The notes under the pieces were generated by a model that saw only the letters and a list, made by a program, of their open reading frames with translations, was not told the origin of the DNA and ran no database searches. From the NCBI RefSeq assembly GCF_009296025.1, contig NZ_CP045178.1, forward strand, positions 3,100,001-3,164,000: a DNA stretch of 64,000 nucleotides, read 5' to 3'. Position numbers and translations under genes: made by a program. The DNA comes from Streptomyces tsukubensis. Lineage in GTDB: Bacteria > Actinomycetota > Actinomycetes > Streptomycetales > Streptomycetaceae. Below are positions 52,296 through 60,539 of the stretch, piece by piece (positions within the stretch are counted from its first letter, which is position 1; every line of letters begins with the position of its first letter).

Positions 52296-53480
52296 ATGCC
52301 CACACTGGACGACAACCACCCAGGTGCCCGCGTCAAGGAACAGCGGAAACTGGCACATCTGACACAACGTGAGTTGGCCAATCGCCTTCCGTACTCCTAC
52401 AGCCTGCTCAATCAGGTCGAATGCGGAGCCCGCCCCGCCACCGCCGCTTTCGTGGCCGCTGTCGCGCGCGCACTCCGGATCGACGTGACCGTGCTGACCG
52501 GACAGCCCTATCTGACCGAGATGCGGCAAGACCGCCTCATCACCGTGGTACGCCCCATCCGTGAGGCGCTTGACCTCTACGATCTAGGAGTCGACCCGGA
52601 ACTGGCTCCGAGGCCCACGCAGATGCTCATCTCTGCCGCCGACGAATTGTGCGCCGATGTTCGCGGCACCCACCTCCGTAAGGCCGCACGGGCGCTCCCG
52701 ACAGTTATCGCGGAACTGACCAGTTCGGCTTGGGCACGTCGATCGACCGAACTGTGGCAGGCCCTCGCGTCGTCGTACCGCACAGCGCACGACATCAGCG
52801 TGAAGCTGGGGTACTACGACTTGGCCGCGGTCTCCCTCGACCGCATGGGATGGGCCGCGGACCGCGCGTCGGACCCGTGTATCGCTGCAGTCCGCCAATA
52901 CATGCGGGCCCTCGTCTACTTCAGAGAGGGCGAGTACACGATCGGGCGACGCCTAGCCGCCGCTGGACACATCGCAGCAGGACAAGCCCCCTTGGGTCGA
53001 GAGCGCGACGCGGTGGTAGGACAACTCCACCTGGGCGAGTCAATCATCGCCGCGCGAGCTTCCGACGAACACGCCGTCGAGCAGCACCTCACCGAAGCTT
53101 CACATATCGCAGGGATCACCGGAGAGGCGACCGACGTGCACTGGCTCAGCTTCGGACCGACCAACGTCGCCATGCACAGCATGAGTGCGGAAATCGAAAT
53201 GCGGCACTACGACGAAGCTCTCGTTCAGGCGCGTGCACTCCAAATCCCTGCGAGCTTCGCGACGAGTCGGCGCACGCACTCAGTAATCGATCGCGCCCGC
53301 GCCGAAATGGAGACCGGCCACTTCGAGGCAGCACTGAAGCACCTGCTCGCGGCCCGAAGGGCGGCTCCTGAGCAGACCCGCTACCACCCGGGGGCCCGCG
53401 AGACCATTCGCGGTCTCGTTCACACGTCCCGCCGAACTCCTGACAGCTTGAGCCATATCGCCTCGTGGATCGGCATGTGA
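52296..53480 (+). CDS. XRE regulator with TPR-like C-terminal domain
   Basis: A 394-residue regulator. N-terminal HTH: GARVKEQRKLAHLTQRELAN, then PYSYSLLNQVECGARPATAA. The long C-terminal part is helical and TPR-like (for example ALASSYRTAHDISVKLGYYD and MRALVYFREGEYTIGRRLAA), as in Rgg/PlcR-like or Streptomyces BldD-unrelated regulators. ATG at 52296 follows GGAGATCCAC; a start at 52215 would overlap the operator. Divergent from the two flavoproteins and probably their regulator. Its GC content is visibly lower than neighbours, suggesting a more recently acquired patch. Confidence 0.88.
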   Translation: MPTLDDNHPGARVKEQRKLAHLTQRELANRLPYSYSLLNQVECGARPATAAFVAAVARALRIDVTVLTGQPYLTEMRQDRLITVVRPIREALDLYDLGVDPELAPRPTQMLISAADELCADVRGTHLRKAARALPTVIAELTSSAWARRSTELWQALASSYRTAHDISVKLGYYDLAAVSLDRMGWAADRASDPCIAAVRQYMRALVYFREGEYTIGRRLAAAGHIAAGQAPLGRERDAVVGQLHLGESIIAARASDEHAVEQHLTEASHIAGITGEATDVHWLSFGPTNVAMHSMSAEIEMRHYDEALVQARALQIPASFATSRRTHSVIDRARAEMETGHFEAALKHLLAARRAAPEQTRYHPGARETIRGLVHTSRRTPDSLSHIASWIGM

Positions 53481-53579
53481 TCACGCTCATGACACTCACA
53501 TAGTCGTGAGCACTGCACCCCACCCGCTCCGTCACTCTGTGAATCCTGACGATTACAGGCATGTGGAGGTGTGGCCTCA

Positions 53580-53789
53580 GTGGCAGTACCAGAGCTACCC
53601 CGACTACCCGACCTCAGCGACCCACAGATCCGCGGCGCCGCCTGCGTGTGGTGTGGTGTCGGGCTGATCGCGGGTCAGGTTGTCGACCTCGGTGAGCGGC
53701 CGTGCCGGTGGCTCACGCACAAGGCGAGTTGGTTTCCGCGTGCGTGCACGAGCTGCGCCGGGCGTCCTGCCGAGGAGACGATGTCGTGA
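53580..53789 (+). CDS. Small zinc-ribbon-like protein, 69 aa
   Basis: Begins GTG at 53580 (VAVPELPRLPDLSDPQ), eight bases behind GGAGGTG. Four cysteines in two knuckles, CVWCGVGL and CTSCAGRP, with a His between (WLTHKASWFPRAC), suggest a small zinc-binding protein; such proteins are often encoded next to XRE regulators and DUF7848 genes in Streptomyces. Role unknown. A start at 53571 would place the ribosome site too close. Confidence 0.6.
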   Translation: MAVPELPRLPDLSDPQIRGAACVWCGVGLIAGQVVDLGERPCRWLTHKASWFPRACTSCAGRPAEETMS

Positions 53790-54048
53790 TCCACTCGCCC
53801 CGCTTCGCGAAACCGAATGCGAGACGTGTCCGGAGCGCTCCTGGCCCGACCCCGACCCCCGCCAGGCCGAGGCGGGCCGCTGGGCCATACGCCACACGAC
53901 CCGCACCGACCACCGCGCGTTCCGCGAACTGATGACTGGGCGGCTCGTGGTGTCACCGGCGCCCACCAACCCGCTCCACCAGGACAACAGAGCGACACAC
54001 CGTGTGGCACACGCGGAGCGCGGCGACAACGTCGAGGAGCGCCCATGA
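53786..54048 (+). pseudogene. DUF7848-like frame with broken 5' end
   Basis: From about 53788 one frame reads DPLAPLRETECETCPERSWP and then HTTRTDHRAFRELMTG, resembling the core (ECxxCGERS ... HTGRxxxHRxFRE) I recall for DUF7848. No start codon fits just before it. The neighbouring frame begins with a plausible start GTG (VIHSPRFAKPN) that looks like the missing N-terminus. A small deletion or frameshift between the two would explain this. It overlaps the stop of the zinc-ribbon gene. Confidence 0.4.
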
Positions 54049-54049
54049 A

Positions 54050-54085
54050 GAAGCCCCCCAACGGCGCCTGCCGATGAGGGGCTTC
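54050..54085 (+). terminator. Possible terminator
   Basis: GAAGCCCC and GGGGCTTC arms, 20-base loop, directly behind the DUF7848-like frame. Confidence 0.5.
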
Positions 54086-54431
54086 CCCGCCCCGACCTGC
54101 GTCAGGGTTCTACGTCAACGACACCGACCCGCCATGCTCGCCTCGCGGCAAGTGGTCGCTCGTAGCGACTATGGTTGGGCCCGGGGGCTTGGATCGGGCC
54201 GGTGCCAATTACCAGGCTAACAAACGATCCCAGGAAGGCCATCCCGCGCAGGAACCTTCTTCCGTCGCACTCCCGTCGCACTCCCCGGTTCGGCCCACGA
54301 GCGCCCCGCGACCGCCCCCGTACCGCCACGCCGATCAGCCGACGCTTCGCTACCGGTCCGCTGACCGTCGGGGTGTCCCGCCGCGCAGGGGGCGCGAGCG
54401 CCGAGGCGCGTTGTTCTGACCCGACGCCGGG
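54086..54431. other. Non-coding gap before the HelD-family gene
   Basis: No gene supported. The region is slightly less GC-rich near 54200-54260. A small dyad TGACCCG-ACGC-CGGGTCA (54417-54434) overlaps the stop codon of the convergent HelD gene and may help terminate it. Confidence 0.5.
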
Positions 54432-56912
54432 TCACCCGCCCCGTACATCGGCCGCCGCCCCCGAACCCGCCCCGCCGGGCGCTCTCAGCAGGGTCGGTAC
54501 GCCGTTCCCGTCCGGCCGGTCGCGCGGGCCCGAGACCACCGTGAGCTGCTGGGTCGCTCGGGTCAGTGCCACGTAGAGCACCCGCAGGCCCGCGGGGGAC
54601 TCGCCGCCGATGACCTCGCCCCTCGACGTACCGCCCGCGATCTCCGCCGGGGAGACCACGATCGTCGCGTCGTACTCAAGGCCCTTCGCCTCCAGGCTGC
54701 CGAGGACCGCGACGCGCTCGCCGAGCCCCTTCAGCAGCCGCACCGCCTCGTCCCTGCGGTCCATGGCCACGACCACGCCCACCGTGCCCTCCACACGGTC
54801 CAGAAGCCTCCTGGCCTCCTCCCGCACGGTGTCCACGAGATCCTTGCCCGCCACGGCGAAGCGCGGCTCCACGCCGGTCGAGCGGACCGCGCGCGGCGAC
54901 TGAGCGCCCGGCATCGCCAGGGCCAGCACGCGGGCCGCCAACTCGGCGATCTCCGCGGGGTTGCGGTAGTTGACGGTCAGGGTGAAGCGGCGCCTTGGCC
55001 TGCCGCCCAGCGCCTCGTCCCGCGCGGCCGTCGCCTCCTCCTGCTCAGGCCAGGACGACTGGGCCGGATCCCCGACGATCGTCCAGGTCGCGTGCCTGCC
55101 CCTGCGGCCGATCATGCGCCACTGCATGGGCGTGAGGTCCTGGGCCTCGTCGACGATGACGTGGGCGTACTCGGTCCGCTCCTGCGCCAGCCGTTCGGCG
55201 CGCTCGCGCTGGGTCTCCTCACGCTGGGGCATCAGCTCGTCGAGCCCGGTGAGATGGTCGAGCGGGCCCTGCTCGCGCCGCTGCTTCGGCCGCGCCGGTA
55301 CGCCGAGGACGGCCTGCAACTCGTCCAGGATCGCCACGTCGTGGACGGAGACAGGACCCGCGCCCGCCGCGTCGAGCCGCCGCAGGGAACGGGCCACCCG
55401 CCGCACCTCGCCGTGGTTGAACACCCGCCGCGCCCAACGGCCGAGGCGGCGCTCGTCGGACATGGCGGCCAGTACCCCGCGCGGAGTCAGCTCCGGCCAC
55501 CAGGCGTTCAGGAAATCCTGGAAGGCGTCCTCCGAGGTGATGTCCTCGTCGAAACCGGAACGCAGCTCGGCAGCCAGTTCCGCGTCGGAGTGCCTGCTCG
55601 CCGCCCCCGACCGCGCCCACAACGCGTCGAGCAGCAGCCTCCTCGCGCGGGGGCGCAGCAGGTTGACGGGGGCCGTGCCACCAAGGGCGGTACGCCTGAT
55701 CTCGTCCAGCTCGTCCGCCTCCAGTTCGAGCCTGCGGCCGAAGGCGACGACCCGCAGCCGGGTCGGGGAGGCCGCGGGGGCGCCGGCCGTACCCGTACCG
55801 GGTCCGTCGAACGCCCCGAATCCGCCCAGGGTGAGCTGACCTTCCTCCTCGTCCTCCGTGGCGTCGGGGCCGGAGGGTGCGGCGGACGCCGGGGGCAGCT
55901 CCAGCGCGCCCCTGGCCGCCTTGCGCAGGACCTTCAGCATCCGTGACGAGCCCTTGACGCGGGCCACCGCCGCCGTGTCGTAGACCGTGGCACCCTCGGG
56001 GCCCGCCGCGTCGTCCGACAGGGACCCGACCGCCCGGATCGCGACCTGGCCCTCCTCGCCGAGCGAGGGCAGTACGCCCTCGGTGTAGGCGACGAGCAGC
56101 GGCGTCGGCGACACGATCAGGATGCCGCCCGCGTACCTGCGCCTGTCCTGGTAGAGCAGGTACGCGGCACGGTGCAGCGCCACGGCGGTCTTGCCGGTGC
56201 CGGGGCCGCCCTCGACCAGCGTCACCGAGGCCGCGGGGGCCCGGATCACCTGGTCCTGCTCGGCCTGGATGGAGGCCACGATGTCGCGCATGGTGTGGCT
56301 GCGGGCCTGGCCGAGCGCGGCCATGAGGGCGCCGTCGCCGACGACGGCGAGCTGTTCGCCGTCGAGGAAGGCCCGCGTCTCCGGGCGCATCAGGTCGTCC
56401 TCCACCCCGAGCACCTGGCGGCCCTTGGAGCGGATCACACGCCGGCGCACCACCCGGCCGGGGTCGACGGGCGTGGCGCGGTAGAACGGGGCGGCGGCCG
56501 GGGCGCGCCAGTCGATCACCAAGGGCGCGTAGTCCGTGTCGAGGACGCCGATACGTCCGATGTGCAGGGTCTCCGCGATGTCGGCGGTGCTGTCGGCGCG
56601 TACGGCGTCCTCGGCGGGTTCGACGGAGGTGAAGGCGCCGTCGGGGCCCTTCTTGCCGTCCTTGCCCGGCAGCAGATCGACCCTGCCGAAGAGGAAGTCC
56701 TCGAATTCGTTGTTCAGCCGGTTGAGGTGAATACCGGCGCGGAAAACCTGCGCGTCGCGCTCGGCGAGCGCCCCCGGCGTACCGACCTGGCCGCGCTGGG
56801 CGGCGTCACGCATCAGGAACTCGGCCTCGTCGATTTTCTCTTCGAGGCGCCGGTAGACCCGGTCCAGATGGTCCTGTTCGACGCTGATCTCACGGTCGCG
56901 TACGTCGGCCAC
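54432..56912 (-). CDS. HelD-family RNA polymerase-associated SF1 ATPase
   Basis: An 826-residue UvrD/SF1-like ATPase of the HelD/HelR family, which binds RNA polymerase and, in some actinomycetes, displaces rifampicin. The N-terminal coiled-coil arm (EQDHLDRVYRRLEEKIDEAE) is present, Walker A is LVEGGPGTGKTAVALHRAAY, the UvrD box II is HVIVDEAQDLTPMQW, and motif VI is LRVLYVALTRATQQL. GTG at 56910-56912 (VADVRDREIS) follows AAGGGGG. I saw no clear rifampicin-associated element upstream, so the rifampicin-protective role is not supported by the promoter. Confidence 0.9.
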   Translation of the reverse strand: MADVRDREISVEQDHLDRVYRRLEEKIDEAEFLMRDAAQRGQVGTPGALAERDAQVFRAGIHLNRLNNEFEDFLFGRVDLLPGKDGKKGPDGAFTSVEPAEDAVRADSTADIAETLHIGRIGVLDTDYAPLVIDWRAPAAAPFYRATPVDPGRVVRRRVIRSKGRQVLGVEDDLMRPETRAFLDGEQLAVVGDGALMAALGQARSHTMRDIVASIQAEQDQVIRAPAASVTLVEGGPGTGKTAVALHRAAYLLYQDRRRYAGGILIVSPTPLLVAYTEGVLPSLGEEGQVAIRAVGSLSDDAAGPEGATVYDTAAVARVKGSSRMLKVLRKAARGALELPPASAAPSGPDATEDEEEGQLTLGGFGAFDGPGTGTAGAPAASPTRLRVVAFGRRLELEADELDEIRRTALGGTAPVNLLRPRARRLLLDALWARSGAASRHSDAELAAELRSGFDEDITSEDAFQDFLNAWWPELTPRGVLAAMSDERRLGRWARRVFNHGEVRRVARSLRRLDAAGAGPVSVHDVAILDELQAVLGVPARPKQRREQGPLDHLTGLDELMPQREETQRERAERLAQERTEYAHVIVDEAQDLTPMQWRMIGRRGRHATWTIVGDPAQSSWPEQEEATAARDEALGGRPRRRFTLTVNYRNPAEIAELAARVLALAMPGAQSPRAVRSTGVEPRFAVAGKDLVDTVREEARRLLDRVEGTVGVVVAMDRRDEAVRLLKGLGERVAVLGSLEAKGLEYDATIVVSPAEIAGGTSRGEVIGGESPAGLRVLYVALTRATQQLTVVSGPRDRPDGNGVPTLLRAPGGAGSGAAADVRGG

Positions 56913-57032
56913 CGAGGCCCCCTTCTCACGTGCTCTGAGCAGCCGTCCACCGTACGCGACCTGCGCGGCGCGCGCACGCTTCGCGCACAAGCGGAATGAA
57001 AGGCTTACGCCCGATATGCGAACGGCAAGACA

Positions 57033-57998
57033 TTACGCTCCGACTTTCACCAGACGTCTGCCGCCGAGAGTGCGTACGTCGAAATGGTCGATGTCGTTCC
57101 GGCTGAAGGCGGCGGCACCGTGCACGTAGAGCGGCGCACCCCGGCGCGAATCGGCCGTGGGTGCGGTTCCCCCCGCGCCCGTGGCCGTCCACGCGCCCCC
57201 TGCCCCGTAGCCGGCCGCGGGGACCGCCCAGGAACTCACCGTCTCCTCCGCGCCGTCCTTGCCCACGGCGACCAGGGAGCACCTGAGGGGCCCCCTGACG
57301 TTCTTCAGCTCAAGGACGGTGTCGGTGCCCCAGGGTTTCTTCGCGAGGCCGATGGTGGCCTGGGCGTCGGAGGCGCGGTCGGTGGCGGTGATCTTCTCGT
57401 GCATCCTCCGGAAGGAGGCGGCTCCACTGGTCCCGTCGTTCCCGTCGTTCCCGTCGTTCCCGTCGTTCCCCGTGCTCCCGGTGGTCCCCGTGCTCCCCGT
57501 GGCCCTCGTGGCCCTCGTGGCCCCGGTGGCCCCGGTGGCCCCGGTGGCCCCGGACCGCCGATCCCCCGCGCCCGCGCCCTGGCCCTCGTCGCTCAGCCCG
57601 AGCGTGGCGAACGGCGCCCCGGCGATCAGTACGCCCGCACAGACGGCCAGCGCCCAGCGCCGCCGACGCCCTCTGCGGCGTACGGAGCCGACCTCGACGA
57701 GCAGCCGGTCGAGGAGCAGGGGGGACGGCGGCGCGACAAGGGCGGCCGGTTCCGCGCGTCCCCGCTGTTCCGGCGAGGCCGATGACGATGGGGGCGGCAC
57801 GTCGGCGGCGAGGGTGGCGAGCAGCGGTTCGAGGGGCACCAGCTCTTCGAGCTGCGCCACGCAGGCGTCGCAGCCGGACAGGTGCTCCTCGAAGGCGGTG
57901 GCCTCAGCGCCGGAGAGCAGCCCGAGGACGTAGGCGCCGACCGGTTCGTGCGCACCGCGCGGCTCGAAGGCGCCCCCGGGCCCATCTGCGGTGCTCAT
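57033..57998 (-). CDS. rsuA: Anti-sigma factor for SigU, with collagen-like insert
   Basis: A 321-residue membrane anti-sigma factor. The N-terminal ZAS motif is EEHLSGCDACVAQLEEL (His-x3-Cys-x2-Cys). One transmembrane helix near residues 112-132 (WALAVCAGVLIAGAPFATLG) follows a basic stop. The extracytoplasmic domain ends with HFDVRTLGGRRLVKV, a RskA-like fold. Between helix and domain (about 145-190) is a Gly-X-Y-like run (GATGATGAT, then GSTGTTGST and GNDGNDGND) encoded by 9-bp repeats, unusual in this family. Overlaps sigU by four bases, so it controls that ECF sigma. The RsuA name rests on synteny with S. coelicolor. Confidence 0.85.
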   Translation of the reverse strand: MSTADGPGGAFEPRGAHEPVGAYVLGLLSGAEATAFEEHLSGCDACVAQLEELVPLEPLLATLAADVPPPSSSASPEQRGRAEPAALVAPPSPLLLDRLLVEVGSVRRRGRRRRWALAVCAGVLIAGAPFATLGLSDEGQGAGAGDRRSGATGATGATGATRATRATGSTGTTGSTGNDGNDGNDGNDGTSGAASFRRMHEKITATDRASDAQATIGLAKKPWGTDTVLELKNVRGPLRCSLVAVGKDGAEETVSSWAVPAAGYGAGGAWTATGAGGTAPTADSRRGAPLYVHGAAAFSRNDIDHFDVRTLGGRRLVKVGA

Positions 57999-58525
57999 GG
58001 TGTGACCCCCCGTTCCGCCAGCGCCAACTTCAGGGACCGCAGCGCGTAGAAGACCCGCGAGCGCACCGTTCCCGCCGGGATGCCGAGCACGTCGGCGGCC
58101 TCGGCGACCGTGCGCCCCTCGAAGTACGTCTCGACGAGTACCGCCCGGTGCGCGGGGGTCAGAGCGTCGAGGGCGTCCGTCAGGGTCATGGCGCGCAGAG
58201 CCCTGTCGATCTCGTCGGCGGCGGGCACCGACTCCAGTGGTGCGGCGTCCACCTCCTGCGGCCTGGACCGACGGCCCCGGTGGGCGTCGATGACGACGCG
58301 GCGGGCGACGGTGACGAGCCAGGGGCGCAGCGAACCGGTGGCGCCGCTCAGCCGGTCCGCGTTCTTCCACGCCCGGATCAGCGTCTCCTGCACCACGTCC
58401 TCCGCCCGCTGCCGGTCGCCGGACACCAGTCGCAGGACGTACGCGAACAGCGGTCCCGCGTGTTCGCGGTAGAGCGCCCGTACCAGTTCCTCGTCGAGAT
58501 CGGCGGAGCGCCGTTCGTCGGCCAC
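57995..58525 (-). CDS. sigU: ECF RNA polymerase sigma factor SigU
   Basis: A 176-residue ECF sigma factor. Region 2 runs LVRALYREHAGPLFAYVLRL to GDRQRAEDVVQETLIRAWKN; region 4 is DALTPAHRAVLVETYFEGRT then GIPAGTVRSRVFYALRSLK. GTG at 58523-58525 (VADERRSADLDEELV) is preferred from the domain position; an upstream GTG (VAVAQTTGVP) is possible. Coupled to the anti-sigma gene. In S. coelicolor SigU directs an extracytoplasmic-stress and secretion response when RsuA is lost; conservation of that role is inferred. Confidence 0.88.
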   Translation of the reverse strand: MADERRSADLDEELVRALYREHAGPLFAYVLRLVSGDRQRAEDVVQETLIRAWKNADRLSGATGSLRPWLVTVARRVVIDAHRGRRSRPQEVDAAPLESVPAADEIDRALRAMTLTDALDALTPAHRAVLVETYFEGRTVAEAADVLGIPAGTVRSRVFYALRSLKLALAERGVTP

Positions 58526-58732
58526 GGCGGAATTCTCGCGTACGGGTACCCCCGTTGTCTGCGCCACGGCCACCAGGACCGCGCGACAGGCCCGCCCCCG
58601 TGCCGCTCGTAACTCTGAACAGCGTTCCGCGTACTGACTGACATTCGGCTGGGAATGGCGGCAGATCGGAAGAGAAGCTACATATCGCAGCACTCCAATT
58701 CATCGATGTGTTTGCTCGGCTTCGCACGATGG

Positions 58733-58761
58733 TTGACACTCCATCGGCTCGATGGTCCGAT
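58733..58761 (+). promoter_or_regulatory. Promoter of the GH105 gene with palindrome in the spacer
   Basis: TTGACA at 58733-58738 is a perfect -35 box. CCATCG-GCT-CGATGG (58741-58755) fills the 17-bp spacer before TCCGAT at 58756-58761, so a regulator bound there would block polymerase. A similar CATCGATG lies at 58701. Confidence 0.6.
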
Positions 58762-58809
58762 CATCAATGAACCGCCGTTGTGTCACCGCATCGACCTCAG
58801 GGGTTAATC

Positions 58810-60453
58810 GTGAGCAACAATCAGCCCGGTTTCCTGTCCAGAAGATCGCTCGTCGGCGCCATCGCCGCCCTGTCGGCGATGCAGACAGTGCCCGCCTTCG
58901 CGAGCTCCCGTTCGGACACGTCGGATACATCAGACACGTCGGCCGCATCGGGCCGGTCGGACACGTCGGGTGAGCGGACCGCCCCGCCTCCCTCGGTGAC
59001 GGTGTACCAGGCGGAGTCGGCCACCGTGTCGGGCGCGCAGGTGGCGAGCGGCAACTCCGGTTACACCGGCGGCGGTTACCTCGCCTTCGCGGCCCGGTCG
59101 GGCGCGTACGCGCAATGGACGGTGGAGGCGGCAGGCCACGGCCGGCAGGAACTCAGCTTCCGCTACGCGTCCGAGGGCACCACGGAGCGGCCACTGAGCC
59201 TCACCGTCAACGGCAGGACCGTCGCGGGCTCCCTCTTCCCGCCCACCGGCGGCGCTTCCCACTGGCGCACCGTCACCGTGCGCGCCGCGCTCCGATCCGG
59301 CGTCAACACGGTGCGGGTCACCACCACTTCGGCGGCGGGCGGCCCGGCCCTCGACTGGCTGGCGGTCGGCACGTGGCGGCGCGCCGACACCGACTGGTCC
59401 ACGGCGGTCGTCGGCTCGACGATGAGCCGCTTCACCCCTGCCCGGCTGGGAGGCTGGGGCTACCCCCAGGGCCTCTACCTACAGGGGCAGTATCTCGTCC
59501 ACAAGCGGTCGGGCGATCCGGAACAGCTCGCCTACATCAAGGCCTGGGCCGACCGCTTCGTGGACGCCGACGGGGCCATCGGCGTCACCTTCGACAGCCT
59601 GGACAGCGTGCAGCCCGGCAACCTGCTGCTCCTGCTGTACGCGGAGACCGGCGACGAGCGCTACGCCACGGCCGCCAGGACGATCAAGACCTGGCTGGAC
59701 ACCTACCCGCGTACGGGCGACGGTGCCTTCTGGCACGCCCTCTACCGTCGGCAGCAACTCTGGGGCGACGGCACCTTCATGGTGCTGCCCTTCCTGCTCC
59801 GTTACGGGGAGTTGTTCGGTGGCGCGGACCGCGTCAGGGACGACGCGGCACACAACCTGGTCGTCTACGGCACCCACCTCCAGGACGAGGCGGGCGGCCT
59901 GCTCCTGCACGCGTACGACGAGGCGAGGGCGCAGACCTGGGCCGACCCGGCCACCGGGCGGTCCGCGGAGCGCTGGTGCCGGGCCATGGGCTGGTACGGC
60001 ATGGCCACCATGACCGTCCTGGACAGTCTGCCCGCCGACCACCCCGACCGGCCCGCCATCGTCGCGGTCCTGCGTCACCTCATCGCCGCGCTCGCCCGCC
60101 ACCAGGACCCGGCCACAGGGCGCTGGTTCCAGGTGGTCGACAAGGGCAGGGCCGCGGGCAACTGGACCGAGACCTCCTCGACGTCGATGTACATCCACAC
60201 CATCGCGAGCGCCAAGGCGCGCGGACTGATCGACGGCCGCTACGACGACGTCGTGCGGCGCGGCTACCGGGGCGTGCTCGACAACGTCTCGCTCGGCCCT
60301 GACGGATTGGTCGACATCACCGACATCTGCGTCGGCACCAACGTGGGTGACCTGGCGTTCTACTTCGCACGTCCGCGCGCCACCAACGACCTGCACGGAC
60401 TCGGTGCGTTCCTCCTCATGAACGAGCTGCTCGGCGAGCCCGGAGGGGTATGA
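58810..60453 (+). CDS. Secreted CBM35-GH105 enzyme (unsaturated rhamnogalacturonyl hydrolase-like)
   Basis: A 547-residue exported protein. GTG at 58810 follows AGGGG. The N-terminus has a twin-arginine-like signal (FLSRRSLVGAIAALSAM, cleaved near PAFA). A Ser/Asp/Thr-rich linker (SDTSDTSDTS) leads to a CBM35-type module (VTVYQAESATVSGAQV, about 62-190), then the (alpha/alpha)6 GH105 barrel (from about 200; WGYPQGLYLQGQYLVHKRSG, YRRQQLWGDGTFMVLPFLLR, RWCRAMGWYGMATMTVLD). GH105 enzymes act on unsaturated uronic-acid oligosaccharides released by pectate or rhamnogalacturonan lyases, or glucuronan-type products. No lyase gene is in the window. Confidence 0.88.
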   Translation: MSNNQPGFLSRRSLVGAIAALSAMQTVPAFASSRSDTSDTSDTSAASGRSDTSGERTAPPPSVTVYQAESATVSGAQVASGNSGYTGGGYLAFAARSGAYAQWTVEAAGHGRQELSFRYASEGTTERPLSLTVNGRTVAGSLFPPTGGASHWRTVTVRAALRSGVNTVRVTTTSAAGGPALDWLAVGTWRRADTDWSTAVVGSTMSRFTPARLGGWGYPQGLYLQGQYLVHKRSGDPEQLAYIKAWADRFVDADGAIGVTFDSLDSVQPGNLLLLLYAETGDERYATAARTIKTWLDTYPRTGDGAFWHALYRRQQLWGDGTFMVLPFLLRYGELFGGADRVRDDAAHNLVVYGTHLQDEAGGLLLHAYDEARAQTWADPATGRSAERWCRAMGWYGMATMTVLDSLPADHPDRPAIVAVLRHLIAALARHQDPATGRWFQVVDKGRAAGNWTETSSTSMYIHTIASAKARGLIDGRYDDVVRRGYRGVLDNVSLGPDGLVDITDICVGTNVGDLAFYFARPRATNDLHGLGAFLLMNELLGEPGGV

Positions 60454-60457
60454 ACCT

Positions 60458-60507
60458 CCTCGCCTCCCGTCCTCCGACGGAGGAGGGGAGGAGGACGGGA
60501 GGCGAGG
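60458..60507. terminator. Bidirectional terminator between GH105 and CGNR genes
   Basis: Perfect 18-bp stem (60458-60475 and 60490-60507), 14-base loop, four bases after the GH105 stop. The convergent CGNR gene ends at 60540. Confidence 0.93.
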
Positions 60508-60539
60508 GGTACGGGGGAACAGGGGCGGTCACGCCTGGT

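Noticed and set aside
56913..57032. Rifampicin-associated element in front of the HelD-family gene
   Set aside because: I looked for the GGGGC...GCCCC-type inverted repeat and did not see one.
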